A stretch of DNA of 64,000 nt from Desulfovibrio sp. (GTDB taxonomy: Bacteria > Desulfobacterota > Desulfovibrionia > Desulfovibrionales > Desulfovibrionaceae), in assembly GCF_034006445.1 (NCBI RefSeq), contig NZ_JAVESS010000005.1, positions 107,144 through 171,143 on the forward strand. Reading direction: 5' to 3'. The notes under the pieces were generated by a model that saw only the letters and a list, made by a program, of their open reading frames with translations, was not told the origin of the DNA and ran no database searches. Positions within the stretch are counted from its first letter, which is position 1, and every line of letters begins with the position of its first letter. A program made the translations under genes and the position numbers. Shown here in pieces: positions 34,401 to 42,231 of the stretch.

Positions 34401-34441
34401 GTGGGGGAGGAGACCCTTTTGCAAAAGGGTCCCTCCCCCAC
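34401..34441. repeat. G/C hairpin module, copy 2
   Basis: GTGGGGGAGG with CCTCCCCCAC outside, ACCCTTTT with AAAAGGGT inside. It sits between convergent genes (racemase and tyrS) and may serve as terminator although no T-run follows. Confidence 0.75.
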
Positions 34442-34465
34442 AAAAGATCCTAAACAAACGCCACT

Positions 34466-35662
34466 TTAGCTGACAATAAGCTTCAAAAAGCGCTTTTTGC
34501 CGAGCTTGACCACGTATTCGCCAGCAGGCAGGGGGCTCAGGGCGTCTTCGCAGCGCTGGCCGTCAATGGCAAGTGCGCCTTCCTTCATGAGCCTTTTGGC
34601 TTCGCCACGGCTTTTGACCAGGCCCGCTGCCTCAAGAAAGGCGGGCGGGGTGCTGTCGTCGCCGCTCTGGCACTGGTATTCGGGCATATCGTCCGGCACG
34701 CCGCCCCCGGCAAAAACGGCATTAAAGCACTGCTGGGCTTCGTCTGCGTCCTTGGGGCTGTGGTAGCGGCTGACCATCTCGTGGGCCAGGGCTTCCTTGG
34801 CGGCCTTGGGGTGTACGTCGCCCTTGGCCACGCTTTGCTTCAGGCTGGCGATGTCTTCGAGGCTCTTGGCTGAAAGCAGCTCGTAGTAGCGCCACATGAG
34901 CTCGTCGGAAACGGCCATGACCTTGCCGAAGATTTCGGAGGGCGCTTCGTCGATGCCGATGTAGTTGCCGTAGGATTTGGACATCTTGCGCACGCCGTCC
35001 GTGCCTTCCAGCAGGGGCATGGTAAGGATGCACTGGCTTTCAATGCCGTAATGGGCCTGAAGGGTGCGGCCCACGAGCAGGTTGAACTTCTGGTCTGTGC
35101 CGCCCATTTCTACGTCGCTCTTGAGAGCCACGGAGTCGTAGCCCTGGCAGAGCGGGTAGAGAAATTCGTGAATGGATATGGGGCGCTGCTCGCGAAAGCG
35201 CTTTTCAAAATCGTCGCGCTCCATCATGCGGGCCACGGTGTAGCTGGAGGCCAGTTTGATGAAGCCGGCTGCGTCCATTTTGCCAAGCCATGCCGAGTTG
35301 AAGGCCACTTCGGTCTTTTCGGGATCAAGGATCTTGAAGACCTGCTTTTTGTAGGTCTCGGCATTGGACATCACCTGCTCTTCAGTGAGCGGCGGGCGGG
35401 TTTCGGAGCGGCCCGACGGATCGCCGATGCGACCGGTGAAGTCGCCGATAAGAAAAATTACATGATGGCCCAGTTCCTGGAAATGACGCATCTTGTGCAT
35501 GACCACCGTGTGGCCGAGGTGCAGGTCGGGCGCGGTGGGGTCAAAGCCCACCTTGATACGCAGGGGCGTGCCGCGAGCGATTTTTTTGCGCAATTCGTTT
35601 TCGTCAATCAGTTCGGCCACGCCGCGCTTAATGATTGCCATCTGGCGGTCGATATCGGTCAT
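34466..35662 (-). CDS. tyrS: Tyrosyl-tRNA synthetase
   Basis: 398 residues. Class I signature [20 protein letters not shown] (HIGH form) near residue 50 and [11 protein letters not shown] near 235; C-terminal S4-like RNA-binding domain (about 335-398, [18 protein letters not shown]). Charges tRNA-Tyr. The short spacing between signatures fits the TyrZ/TyrS2-type subgroup. Start ATG 35662 is 7 bp after AGGA; GTG one codon earlier is possible. The leader carries a terminator-like hairpin 45 bp upstream. Confidence 0.96.
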   Translation of the reverse strand: MTDIDRQMAIIKRGVAELIDENELRKKIARGTPLRIKVGFDPTAPDLHLGHTVVMHKMRHFQELGHHVIFLIGDFTGRIGDPSGRSETRPPLTEEQVMSNAETYKKQVFKILDPEKTEVAFNSAWLGKMDAAGFIKLASSYTVARMMERDDFEKRFREQRPISIHEFLYPLCQGYDSVALKSDVEMGGTDQKFNLLVGRTLQAHYGIESQCILTMPLLEGTDGVRKMSKSYGNYIGIDEAPSEIFGKVMAVSDELMWRYYELLSAKSLEDIASLKQSVAKGDVHPKAAKEALAHEMVSRYHSPKDADEAQQCFNAVFAGGGVPDDMPEYQCQSGDDSTPPAFLEAAGLVKSRGEAKRLMKEGALAIDGQRCEDALSPLPAGEYVVKLGKKRFLKLIVS

Positions 35663-35707
35663 CACCCTGTCCTCATGTGCTGGCTGCGGTATTACAGTGC
35701 TGTTGGT

Positions 35708-35739
35708 AAAAAACGCGGCACAGAACGGGGTTCTGTGCC
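35708..35739 (-). terminator. Terminator hairpin in the tyrS upstream region
   Basis: Minus strand GGCACAGAAC, loop CCC, GTTCTGTGCC, then GCGTTTTTT. It lies about 45 bp before the tyrS start, on the tyrS strand. Confidence 0.75.
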
Positions 35740-35753
35740 TGCGCAGAATGACA

Positions 35754-35783
35754 AGGATACCCCCAAGGTTGCTGGGGTGTCAA
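35754..35783 (-). promoter_or_regulatory. Promoter candidate upstream of tyrS
   Basis: TTGACA (35783-35778), 18-bp spacer that is itself a palindrome (CCCCAGCAACCTTGGGG), TATCCT (35759-35754). The terminator hairpin starts about 8 bp after the predicted start site. Confidence 0.5.
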
Positions 35784-35834
35784 ATTTTCACTGCATGTAG
35801 GGTCAACTTCTGGCAGCAACCAGAGGGATCAGGG

Positions 35835-35971
35835 CAATTTCGCTTTGAAGGTGCTCGCACGATGGCGTGAGTGTGTTGCGCGCCACAACGTGGCGTGGAT
35901 TCAGCCGGAAATCGTATTTTTCGGCTGAATGAAAACTTTGAAATGTGCGGCATTTCAAAGTTGATCCGATC
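35835..35971 (+). repeat. Dispersed element, family B, copy lacking the left end
   Basis: From CGTGAGTGTGTTGCGCGCCAC to GTTGATCCGATCTAG; joined directly to a full copy, forming a tandem pair. The right 110 bp of the two are almost identical. Confidence 0.88.
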
Positions 35972-36122
35972 TAGAGCATTTTAACTTTGAAAAAGTGTAA
36001 ATGCTCTACGCTGTACGAAAGTACAGCGCGCCACAACGTGGCGTGGATTCAGCCGGAAATCGCATTTTTCGGCTGAATGAAAACTTTGAAATGTGAAGCA
36101 TTTCAAAGTTGATCCGATCTAG
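35972..36122 (+). repeat. Dispersed element, family B, full copy
   Basis: TAGAGCATTTTAACTTTGAA ... GTTGATCCGATCTAG, 150 bp. Its last CTA (36119-36121) is the reverse complement of the TAG stop of the 82-residue gene. Confidence 0.9.
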
Positions 36123-36367
36123 ATGCCGAGCAGGGCGTAGACGCGGCTCTGGCTCAGTCCGCCATGCACCGAAAGCGCGGCGACGTTATCCTGCGCAATC
36201 ATGTTCAGGGTGTCGTCCATGACGGAGTCAACCTCGTGATCTTCCAGCAGTTTGGGCGTGCTCAGGTTGACCACATCCTGCACTGCGGCGGGGGTGGAGC
36301 CGGAATCGTCCTTGTCGGGACGCGGAAACGAGAAGGGGTGAAATGCATTGAGGCCGGAAATTTCCAT
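36119..36367 (-). CDS. Conserved-looking small protein under a sigma-54 promoter
   Basis: 82 residues, mostly polar, no membrane helix or signal peptide, no recognised domain. The C-terminal half (LLEDHEVDSVMDDTLNMIAQ, then VHGGLSQSRVYALL) looks like two to three amphipathic helices. AGAGGA is 7 bp before the ATG and a perfect sigma-54 promoter lies 76 bp upstream (36443-36458), so it is a real gene. Sigma-54 promoters in this window otherwise precede flagellar genes, so a role in flagellar assembly is a reasonable guess, not a finding. The stop codon is shared with the end of a dispersed repeat, so the natural C-terminus may have been altered. Confidence 0.75.
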   Translation of the reverse strand: MEISGLNAFHPFSFPRPDKDDSGSTPAAVQDVVNLSTPKLLEDHEVDSVMDDTLNMIAQDNVAALSVHGGLSQSRVYALLGI

Positions 36368-36442
36368 GGCTGTATCCTCTATAATATGGCCGCATGTGCG
36401 GGTGTGGTCAAACTTTCCGCCCTGAGCGGATGCCGGAATTCA

Positions 36443-36458
36443 TGCAAATTGGGTGCCA
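36443..36458 (-). promoter_or_regulatory. Consensus sigma-54 promoter of the 82-residue gene
   Basis: Minus strand TGGCACCCAATTTGCA: all of TGGCAC and TTGCA with exact spacing. Predicted start near 36432, leader about 65 nt. Confidence 0.85.
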
Positions 36459-36721
36459 TGAAGGTGTGCATGTTTCTGACGGTTCTTGCCACACTCGTTG
36501 AAAGCTCACTGGCACTGCGGGGAGGGCACGCGCATGAAGTTGCAGGGCGCTGGCCTGCCTGTTGCGGGCCGCTACCCGGCGCTGTGGGCGTACAGTAAAT
36601 AGGGCGTGCAGGTTTTTGTCGGCAGGGCGCCATGCTCTGTGGGCCAGGCGCAAAAAACCCTTGCACAGGACGGGTGCCGAAGCGCCGGGGAATTTGGGGG
36701 CCAGGCGAGGCCGTCGCGAAT

Positions 36722-36870
36722 GGCGCGGTTGAGACAGATGGCAGTTGTGACAGATGGGTGGCCGTGACAGATGGCGGTTGTGCCAGATGGCGGTTGAGAC
36801 AGATGGGCGGTTGTGGCAGATGGCGGTTGTGACAGATGGGCGGCCGTGGCTAATGGCGCGGTTGTGCCGT
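36722..36870. repeat. 16-17-bp minisatellite, about eight to nine units
   Basis: Units of the type GCGGTTGTGACAGATGG with variants (GTTGAGACAGATGG, GCCGTGACAGATGG). Lies just downstream of the PilZ-like gene. Confidence 0.9.
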
Positions 36871-36904
36871 GCTGCGTGGGTGGAGCGGCAATTGGGCAGA
36901 CAGT

Positions 36905-37777
36905 TCAGACAGCCAGCAGGGCTTCCTCGTCAGCATCGGGATACTCGTCAAGACAGGCGCGCAGGCGGTCAGAGCCCGAGGCAATGATGTCGTTCCACTG
37001 AAGAGCCGGCCCAGGAAATTCCCAGTTGAGTTCTTCAGCGAATAAAAGGCGCAGGCCCACGCCTTTTTCGCACACGTTGCGGGAAATGCCCATTTTTTTT
37101 GACAGAAAGATGTGGGGAGGCGCCGAGGCTGGCGCTTTGCTGGGAACAATGAAGAACAGATAGAAAATGTTGCCGGATCGGGAGTATTGGGCAATTTCTT
37201 CCGAGACGCAGGCACACGCGCCGCCAGCGGAAAGGTTTACCAGGGGCAGGGGATTGGGCTGGTCGGAGTTGTAGTAGAGGGTCAGCAGGTCGCGTAGTTC
37301 CGCTCTGGTGGCGGGCACTTCTTCAAGGGGCATAACCCCCGCAAGGCGGCTGCGTTCTTTGCTCCAGGAAACCCGCCTGTCACGGCGCATCTTGCGCGTG
37401 GAACAGGTGTTGGCAAGGCGCAAAAAGAGGTTGCGCAGTTCGTTTTTTTCGTTGTAGCTGACTTCAAGCACCAGCCCTGCCCCCTGATAGCCAAGGCGAA
37501 TTCTGCCAGAGGGCGTTTCTTCTTCAAGGCAAAAGAAATATTCGCAGGTATTTTCTTCAGATTTGCATTTCCCCTCCGTAATTTCCTTGTGGCGCACCAC
37601 AAAATGCACTTCGCGCCCTTCAACCTTACGAAACCTGCCGTGCAAAAGCACGTCCGCAGGCTTGCCTTCGTGCAGAATGCAGCACCTGACGCGCACGTTT
37701 ACCCTCTGCCGCATGGCATTGGTAAAGGCTTCCGCAAGATCGGAGTTCCAAAGGCTGAAAGAGTTGATGCTGATCAT
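36905..37777 (-). CDS. PilZ-like domain protein, possible c-di-GMP receptor
   Basis: 290 residues, soluble. The N-terminal half (about 1-125) is a beta-rich domain like those paired with PilZ in YcgR-type proteins. Then an Arg cluster RKMRRDRRVSW near residue 130 and PLVNLSAGGACACVSEE near 180, resembling the PilZ pair RxxxR and (D/N)xSxxG, though about 50 residues apart, longer than usual. The end is acidic. If PilZ, it would link c-di-GMP to motility or surface functions. Family call is by motif only; the protein could be an unrelated beta-barrel. No neighbouring gene in its operon. Confidence 0.6.
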   Translation of the reverse strand: MISINSFSLWNSDLAEAFTNAMRQRVNVRVRCCILHEGKPADVLLHGRFRKVEGREVHFVVRHKEITEGKCKSEENTCEYFFCLEEETPSGRIRLGYQGAGLVLEVSYNEKNELRNLFLRLANTCSTRKMRRDRRVSWSKERSRLAGVMPLEEVPATRAELRDLLTLYYNSDQPNPLPLVNLSAGGACACVSEEIAQYSRSGNIFYLFFIVPSKAPASAPPHIFLSKKMGISRNVCEKGVGLRLLFAEELNWEFPGPALQWNDIIASGSDRLRACLDEYPDADEEALLAV

Positions 37778-37974
37778 TTCGTTCTCATCTTGCGGCTACA
37801 GGCCCTGGTCGTTCCGCTGGGGGGAGAGACACCCCGAAGCGTTTCATAAAGGGGACGTGGCAATCATCATGAAGCGCGCTGAGACGTTTGTACAGGACAG
37901 GGAAGCATTTGTTGCTATGATAGAAAAATCTGCATGGTTGGCAGATACTATACTATAAATGTTGGCACGTTCCA

Positions 37975-38156
37975 GAGCAATTTTACTGGCGATGCTGTCG
38001 CCATTCGTAAGGCTCGTAGACTCGCCAACGACTGTCGCAAAGACAGCATGCGTAACGACACAACTTGTTCCATACAATCGCTGTCGCCATTCGTAAGCCC
38101 GCAGGAGCGGGCAGCGGCTACCGCGAGAATGGATACTTCTAATGTAAAATGCTCTA
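37975..38156 (+). repeat. Dispersed element, family C, double copy
   Basis: GCGATGCTGTCGCCATTCGTAAG occurs at about 37990 and its core CGCTGTCGCCATTCGTAAG again at about 38080; ends AAAATGCTCTAG. Confidence 0.75.
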
Positions 38157-38285
38157 GTATGATAAGTTTATCAGTTAGTCAATGAAGGGCGCTGCCCGAT
38201 TTGTGGATATGCAGCAAGACCTTTGTATATAGTCTGTAATTATACCCCGTTGACTGTACCGCAAAAAAAACAAGGTTCACTGGGG

Positions 38286-38435
38286 CCAGAGCAGTTGACG
38301 AATGGAATACAGTAAACGCTCTGCAGGAATTTTTTTGAAAATCCTTGCCACCAATAGTTATTTTCGCTGTTAAGCGCCGAAGCGAGCGTGCCTTGAACTT
38401 TGTGCGCGTATATTCTCAATGCGAAAATGCTCTAG
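38286..38435 (-). repeat. Dispersed element, family A, diverged copy
   Basis: Same order as 19796-19922: AGAGCAG..ACGAATG, CGCTCTGCAGGAATTTTTTTG, AAAATCCTTGCCAC, ending GCGAAAATGCTCTAG, with many changes in the middle. Confidence 0.65.
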
Positions 38436-38596
38436 TGTATTGTGCGCGGCGCAAGGGCATGCTGCCATGTTGTTCCAAGCGATCAATGATTTTTATGCTT
38501 CGACGCATGGCGCTTTTATCTTGAACGTATTTTTAGTGATATATGGTGCCTTCAGATGTACCGCTTTGCCGGAGAGTGAGCAAGCGAAACGGAATC

Positions 38597-38700
38597 ATTA
38601 GCGCTTTTTACCCTTGAAAAAAGTGCGCGCCCTCATGGTGCGCGAGAGTGCAGCGCGCCGCAATGCGGCGTGGATTCTGCACAGTGGTCGGCGCGGCACC
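38597..38700 (+). repeat. Dispersed element, family B, fragment
   Basis: TTTACCCTTGAAAAAAGTG, GCGAGAGTGCAGCGCGCCGCAA, GGCGTGGATTC; stops before the right half of the element. Confidence 0.6.
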
Positions 38701-38837
38701 CTGATGCCTGTGAGCGTAGCCTCATGGTTGGCCAATATGCGGAGGATATGCCGGGCCGATGCTCAGGGCTGAAACCAGCGCACCACTTGCCGTGCGTGCT
38801 GGAAAGCAGGCACGTTTTCTGTCTGTGCCTTCAGTCA

Positions 38838-38868
38838 TAAAAACGGGCTGCCCGTTGGGGCAGCCCGT
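38838..38868 (-). terminator. Terminator of the TauE/SafE operon
   Basis: Minus strand ACGGGCTGCCC, loop CAAC, GGGCAGCCCGT, then TTTTTATG; 11 perfect pairs. Confidence 0.88.
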
Positions 38869-38891
38869 CTGATTTTGTGGAACAGGGGCGT

Positions 38892-39623
38892 TTAACTTTC
38901 CTGCTTTACCTTGGACTTGGTCATGGCCAGGCCCATGCCTTCAAAAAGTTCAAAGATGGCAAAGCCGTACCACAGGGTGTAGAGCACGTAGAAGATGAGC
39001 ATGGCGCTCATGAGAATGAGGTGCTCGGAAACCTTGGCAGGCGGCACGCTGAAGAAGTTGTTGCCCGGTTCAATGGCGCGACGCAGCACGTTGTCAACGA
39101 CCTGGGCTTCACCAATCTTGTACTGCTTTTGCAGTTCCTTGATGCAGGGCGAAAGCACGTACCACCACGCAGCCGCGACCTTGAGGGCGGGCTGGCCGTC
39201 GTACTTCTGCGAAACGGCGTCGGCATTGTTGTTGTACAGATTGTCGGCGTCATTGGTGGCCGAGGTCAGGATGGGGCCGAGATCCCCGGAAAAGCTGACC
39301 TTGCCGTCTTCAACGCGCACGTCAGTGGCGCCGGATTTTTCAAGCACCATACCGGCCAGGGCCGCGAGGTCAGCTTTCTTGAGCTTGACCGTAAGCTGAA
39401 CGGACTTGCCTTCTACTGTCTTGACGCTGTTACGCACGCCGGGAATGAAGTAGGAGGAGCCCTTGGACAGTTCATTGAACACGTTGTCCGCGTATTGCAG
39501 ACCGGTCATATGATTGCCGAGCTCATCCTTCATGAGGGGCATGAGCATGATGCCAAACAGTGCCAGAAACGAAATCAGCAGCAGGCAGCCACGAATAAAG
39601 GGCGCTTTAGCATGTACGAGCAT
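38892..39623 (-). CDS. Membrane-anchored partner protein of the TauE/SafE permease
   Basis: 243 residues: an N-terminal helix (about 10-32, GCLLLISFLALFGIMLMPLM), an extracytoplasmic domain (about 33-195) with no cysteine cluster or known motif, and a second helix (about 205-228). The gene follows the permease by 2 bp and both end at one terminator. From memory the same pair occurs in other Desulfovibrio beside genes annotated as sulfate permease. The role is unknown; a periplasm-facing accessory subunit is the simplest idea. Confidence 0.7.
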   Translation of the reverse strand: MLVHAKAPFIRGCLLLISFLALFGIMLMPLMKDELGNHMTGLQYADNVFNELSKGSSYFIPGVRNSVKTVEGKSVQLTVKLKKADLAALAGMVLEKSGATDVRVEDGKVSFSGDLGPILTSATNDADNLYNNNADAVSQKYDGQPALKVAAAWWYVLSPCIKELQKQYKIGEAQVVDNVLRRAIEPGNNFFSVPPAKVSEHLILMSAMLIFYVLYTLWYGFAIFELFEGMGLAMTKSKVKQES

Positions 39624-39625
39624 AA

Positions 39626-40888
39626 TCAGGCCTCCCCTCTGAGCTTGCCGATGTTAAAGAAGAACTTGCTGAAAACCCAGAGGCCGAAAAATGCCACAAC
39701 GACCCAGAAAACGACGTTGCCCACATTTTCGATAATACCCACAAGACTGGGCGACCAGTGCAGCACTTCCATTTCCACCAGCTTTTTGGGCAGGGTGGCG
39801 GCACGGTTGATAAAACCGGCAATGATGGAAATGGCATAGAAGCCGCGGATGTGGATGCCCTTGACCACCTTGGTGGTCAGAGCGCCGACCTGGATGCCCA
39901 GCAGTGAACCGAGCAGCATGCCGATGGCCAGGGTGTAGAACACGTAGCCGTAAATGGCGTACTGGCCGATGGCGGCAAAACCGGCGGTAAAGATGATCTG
40001 CAGAATATCGGTGCCCACTGTGGTCATGGAGGACACGCCGAAGATGTACACGAACATGGGGAAGGTGACAAAGCCGCCGCCCACGCCCATGATGGCGGCC
40101 AGCAGGCCCACAAAGACGCCGCCAGCGGCAACGATCCAGCCGGAGATGCGGCGGCCGCCGGGCACGAGGTCTTCATCAAAGGAGATCATGGGGGGCATGC
40201 GCAGGCCCTGAAGCTTCACGGCAAGACCGGTCATGCCGGAGCTGCCGCCGTGCGCGTCCTGACTTGCGGCAGCGCCGCCGCGCGAGCTCTTCAAAAAGTC
40301 AAACAGGGCATAAAAGCCGAGAAAGCCCAGCAACACAGCGTAAATACTGCTGATGAACAACTCGGAAAGCAGGGGGTCGGCGTTGTAAAGGCCCTTGTTG
40401 ATGGCGCCGCCGATAAATGTTCCGATAATGGACCCGGCCAGAAAGGCCACGGCCAGTTTGCCCGACACGTTGCCAAGCTTCTTGTGCACCGTGGTGCCCA
40501 TGATGGCCTTGGCGAAAATGTGGAACAGGTCAGTGCCCACCGCCAGGATGCCCTTGACCCCCACGGCCATAAGCGCCGGGGTGATGATGAAACCGCCGCC
40601 AGCACCGATACACCCGGTGATGAGACCGGCGGCAAGGCCCACGGCTATGGACGCCAGAAAAATGTTAGTGGTGTAAAAGGCGGGCGCGTAGGCGCTTTTG
40701 CCGCCCAGCATTTCGTGGTACTCATAAGCCTCCGCCAGGCAACCCGCAAGAATCGGCACTGCCAGCGCCAGAATCAGCAGCAGTTTTTTGCGGTTCTTGA
40801 GAATGGAGGTCGATACCTCCAGATCCCATTTCGCGTAGGCTTGCGAGCCGCTCAGCAGAAACTCATACACTTGTCTGCCAAAACTCAT
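39626..40888 (-). CDS. TauE/SafE-family anion permease
   Basis: 420 residues, about eight to ten helices. Two internally repeated signature segments are visible: TGCIGAGGGFIITPALMAVG and, 165 residues later, AAIMGVGGGFVTFPMFVYIFG, each followed by VGTD. The family exports or imports sulfite, sulfoacetate or sulfate-like anions; in a sulfate reducer a sulfate/sulfite role is plausible. A ~60-residue charged loop (near 225-270) separates the halves. ATG 40888 follows GGAGGAGAGT; the extra upstream frame has no ribosome binding site. Confidence 0.9.
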   Translation of the reverse strand: MSFGRQVYEFLLSGSQAYAKWDLEVSTSILKNRKKLLLILALAVPILAGCLAEAYEYHEMLGGKSAYAPAFYTTNIFLASIAVGLAAGLITGCIGAGGGFIITPALMAVGVKGILAVGTDLFHIFAKAIMGTTVHKKLGNVSGKLAVAFLAGSIIGTFIGGAINKGLYNADPLLSELFISSIYAVLLGFLGFYALFDFLKSSRGGAAASQDAHGGSSGMTGLAVKLQGLRMPPMISFDEDLVPGGRRISGWIVAAGGVFVGLLAAIMGVGGGFVTFPMFVYIFGVSSMTTVGTDILQIIFTAGFAAIGQYAIYGYVFYTLAIGMLLGSLLGIQVGALTTKVVKGIHIRGFYAISIIAGFINRAATLPKKLVEMEVLHWSPSLVGIIENVGNVVFWVVVAFFGLWVFSKFFFNIGKLRGEA

Positions 40889-41270
40889 ACTCTCCTCCAA
40901 TACGATTGTGGCCGGCCAACGGCCGTAGGTCATGGCCCCAACAATGACGTGTACAGGCACTTGTGGCTGCGCGGCGCGCCCCGGTGCAGCCTGTGCGTTG
41001 TTAACTAGCTGTTTTTCATGGCAAAATGAAAAAGGCCAATCTTTTCCCATACACGGAGCTACCGTGACACATTCTTTTGTTTTTGTAAAAGAAATTTATC
41101 ACGAGCGGCAGTTTTTTGTGACTTGCGTGGAGAAAATACCCCCTTTGCAGGTCACTTTTGGGTTAATTAATCCAAACTGTTGGTGTAAAAGAACAAAAAT
41201 ACGCACCTTATTGCTCGGTTTCTTGCCGTTTTGCGTGTCTCTTCGTGATATTGTGAAAAAAGGCACATTT
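40889..41270. other. Upstream region of the permease operon
   Basis: 382 bp, AT-rich between about 41060 and 41270 compared with its surroundings. It must hold the permease promoter. I see GTGAC/GTCAC halves (41107-41155) but no convincing promoter, and no repeat or RNA. Confidence 0.5.
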
Positions 41271-42044
41271 CTATTTTTTTGCAAGTCCCTGGCTTTGCCC
41301 GAATATGATCAGTTCCAGCCAGTCCAGGGCAAAGTTCAGGGCCGCCACGTCTCCGTCCAGGCTGTCTTCCATAATGGCAGTTTTGCGCGCTGCATCAATG
41401 GCCACATGGCTGAACATGTTCATGGCGTTGATGAGTTCGCGGAATTTGTCGATCTGAAAAAGGCAAAGCACGGCCGTGGTGGCCATGCGCGCCTCAAGGG
41501 GGTTGCCGGTAGCGCGCACCATGGCCATCAGGCGCATATAGCGGTCATTGGCCTCATTGAAGGGCTGCAGCTCTTCATTTTTCATCCACTGCTGCGCGGT
41601 GCGGCTGGTGCCCTTGTCAAACCCGTGGCAATGGGATTCGCGCACGATAAAAAAGCGTTCGGCAACGCCATCTGCAGCCATTTTTGTGCCGCGCCCTATG
41701 GGGTAGTAGCGACACGCGCCCGGCCTGTCCTCGTATACGGAACAGCCCGCTGGCGTCACAAAGGGGCAGGGTTCGTCCGGCCCGTCCAGCATGCGCAGCA
41801 TGGGCAGGGGAAAGCCCGTGTCAGGGAAGGAGCGCAGGGTGGTAAAGGTGTTGAGAAAAACATCGCTGGCCATGCCCAGGTGACGGCGCAAGCGTGAAAT
41901 GTCGTAGGGGGTGAGCGGCAGGGTGAGCTCCGCGCAGCAGCGATTGAAGCAGGGCACCTCGGGGTTGCAGTCAAAGCAGAAGGTTTCGTCTGGGCCAAGC
42001 TCGGGCAGGTTGTCAATAAAATCGCGGCTTGCGTCTTTGCTCAT
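41271..42044 (-). CDS. YkgJ-type cysteine-cluster (Fe/Zn-binding) protein
   Basis: 257 residues. Cysteines are clustered in the pattern CFDCNPEVPCFNRCC (from residue 23) and later CPFVTPAGCSVYEDRPGACRYYPIG, the YkgJ/UPF0153 signature thought to bind a metal or cluster. The C-terminal ~100 residues are helical. No function is established for the family. It lies 145 bp downstream of the hisG terminator with AAGGAG before the ATG. Confidence 0.85.
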   Translation of the reverse strand: MSKDASRDFIDNLPELGPDETFCFDCNPEVPCFNRCCAELTLPLTPYDISRLRRHLGMASDVFLNTFTTLRSFPDTGFPLPMLRMLDGPDEPCPFVTPAGCSVYEDRPGACRYYPIGRGTKMAADGVAERFFIVRESHCHGFDKGTSRTAQQWMKNEELQPFNEANDRYMRLMAMVRATGNPLEARMATTAVLCLFQIDKFRELINAMNMFSHVAIDAARKTAIMEDSLDGDVAALNFALDWLELIIFGQSQGLAKK

Positions 42045-42188
42045 GGGGGCTCCTTGTGGGGACGGGGATTGCGGGCGGCACGGTTGCCGCAAGGGGGCCG
42101 CAAGTGTGCAGTGGATGAACCGTAGCTGTGCAACAGTCGTGCGGTACGTGCGCAGCAGATGCGCGTGTGCGCCAGCGGCAAAAAAGAG

Positions 42189-42222
42189 AAGGGCGGCCCG
42201 CGTCATTCGGCGGGCCGCCCTT
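42189..42222 (-). terminator. Terminator of hisI-hisG
   Basis: Minus strand AAGGGCGGCCCGC, loop CGAATGAC, GCGGGCCGCCCTT, then CTCTTTTTT; 13 perfect pairs. Confidence 0.9.
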
Positions 42223-42231
42223 GGCATCCTG

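Larger units (their letters stand above)
36368..36904. other. Gap between the 82-residue gene and the PilZ-like gene
   Basis: 537 bp holding the sigma-54 promoter (36443-36458), about 250 bp without recognisable features, and the minisatellite 36722-36870. No gene supported. Confidence 0.65.
37778..38891. other. Long gene-free stretch with degenerate repeats
   Basis: 1.1 kb. Holds a family C element, a diverged family A element, a sequence recalling family D (near 38540-38600), a family B fragment and a terminator. A 60-codon frame at 38419-38601 crosses repeat sequence and is not supported. Confidence 0.7.

Noticed and set aside
35663..35760. T-box riboswitch in front of tyrS
   Set aside because: The conserved T-box sequence and specifier-loop architecture are not visible; only a simple hairpin terminator is.
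38419..38601. Sixty-codon hydrophobic frame
   Set aside because: Lies across degenerate repeat sequence, no ribosome binding site, no neighbour to support it.
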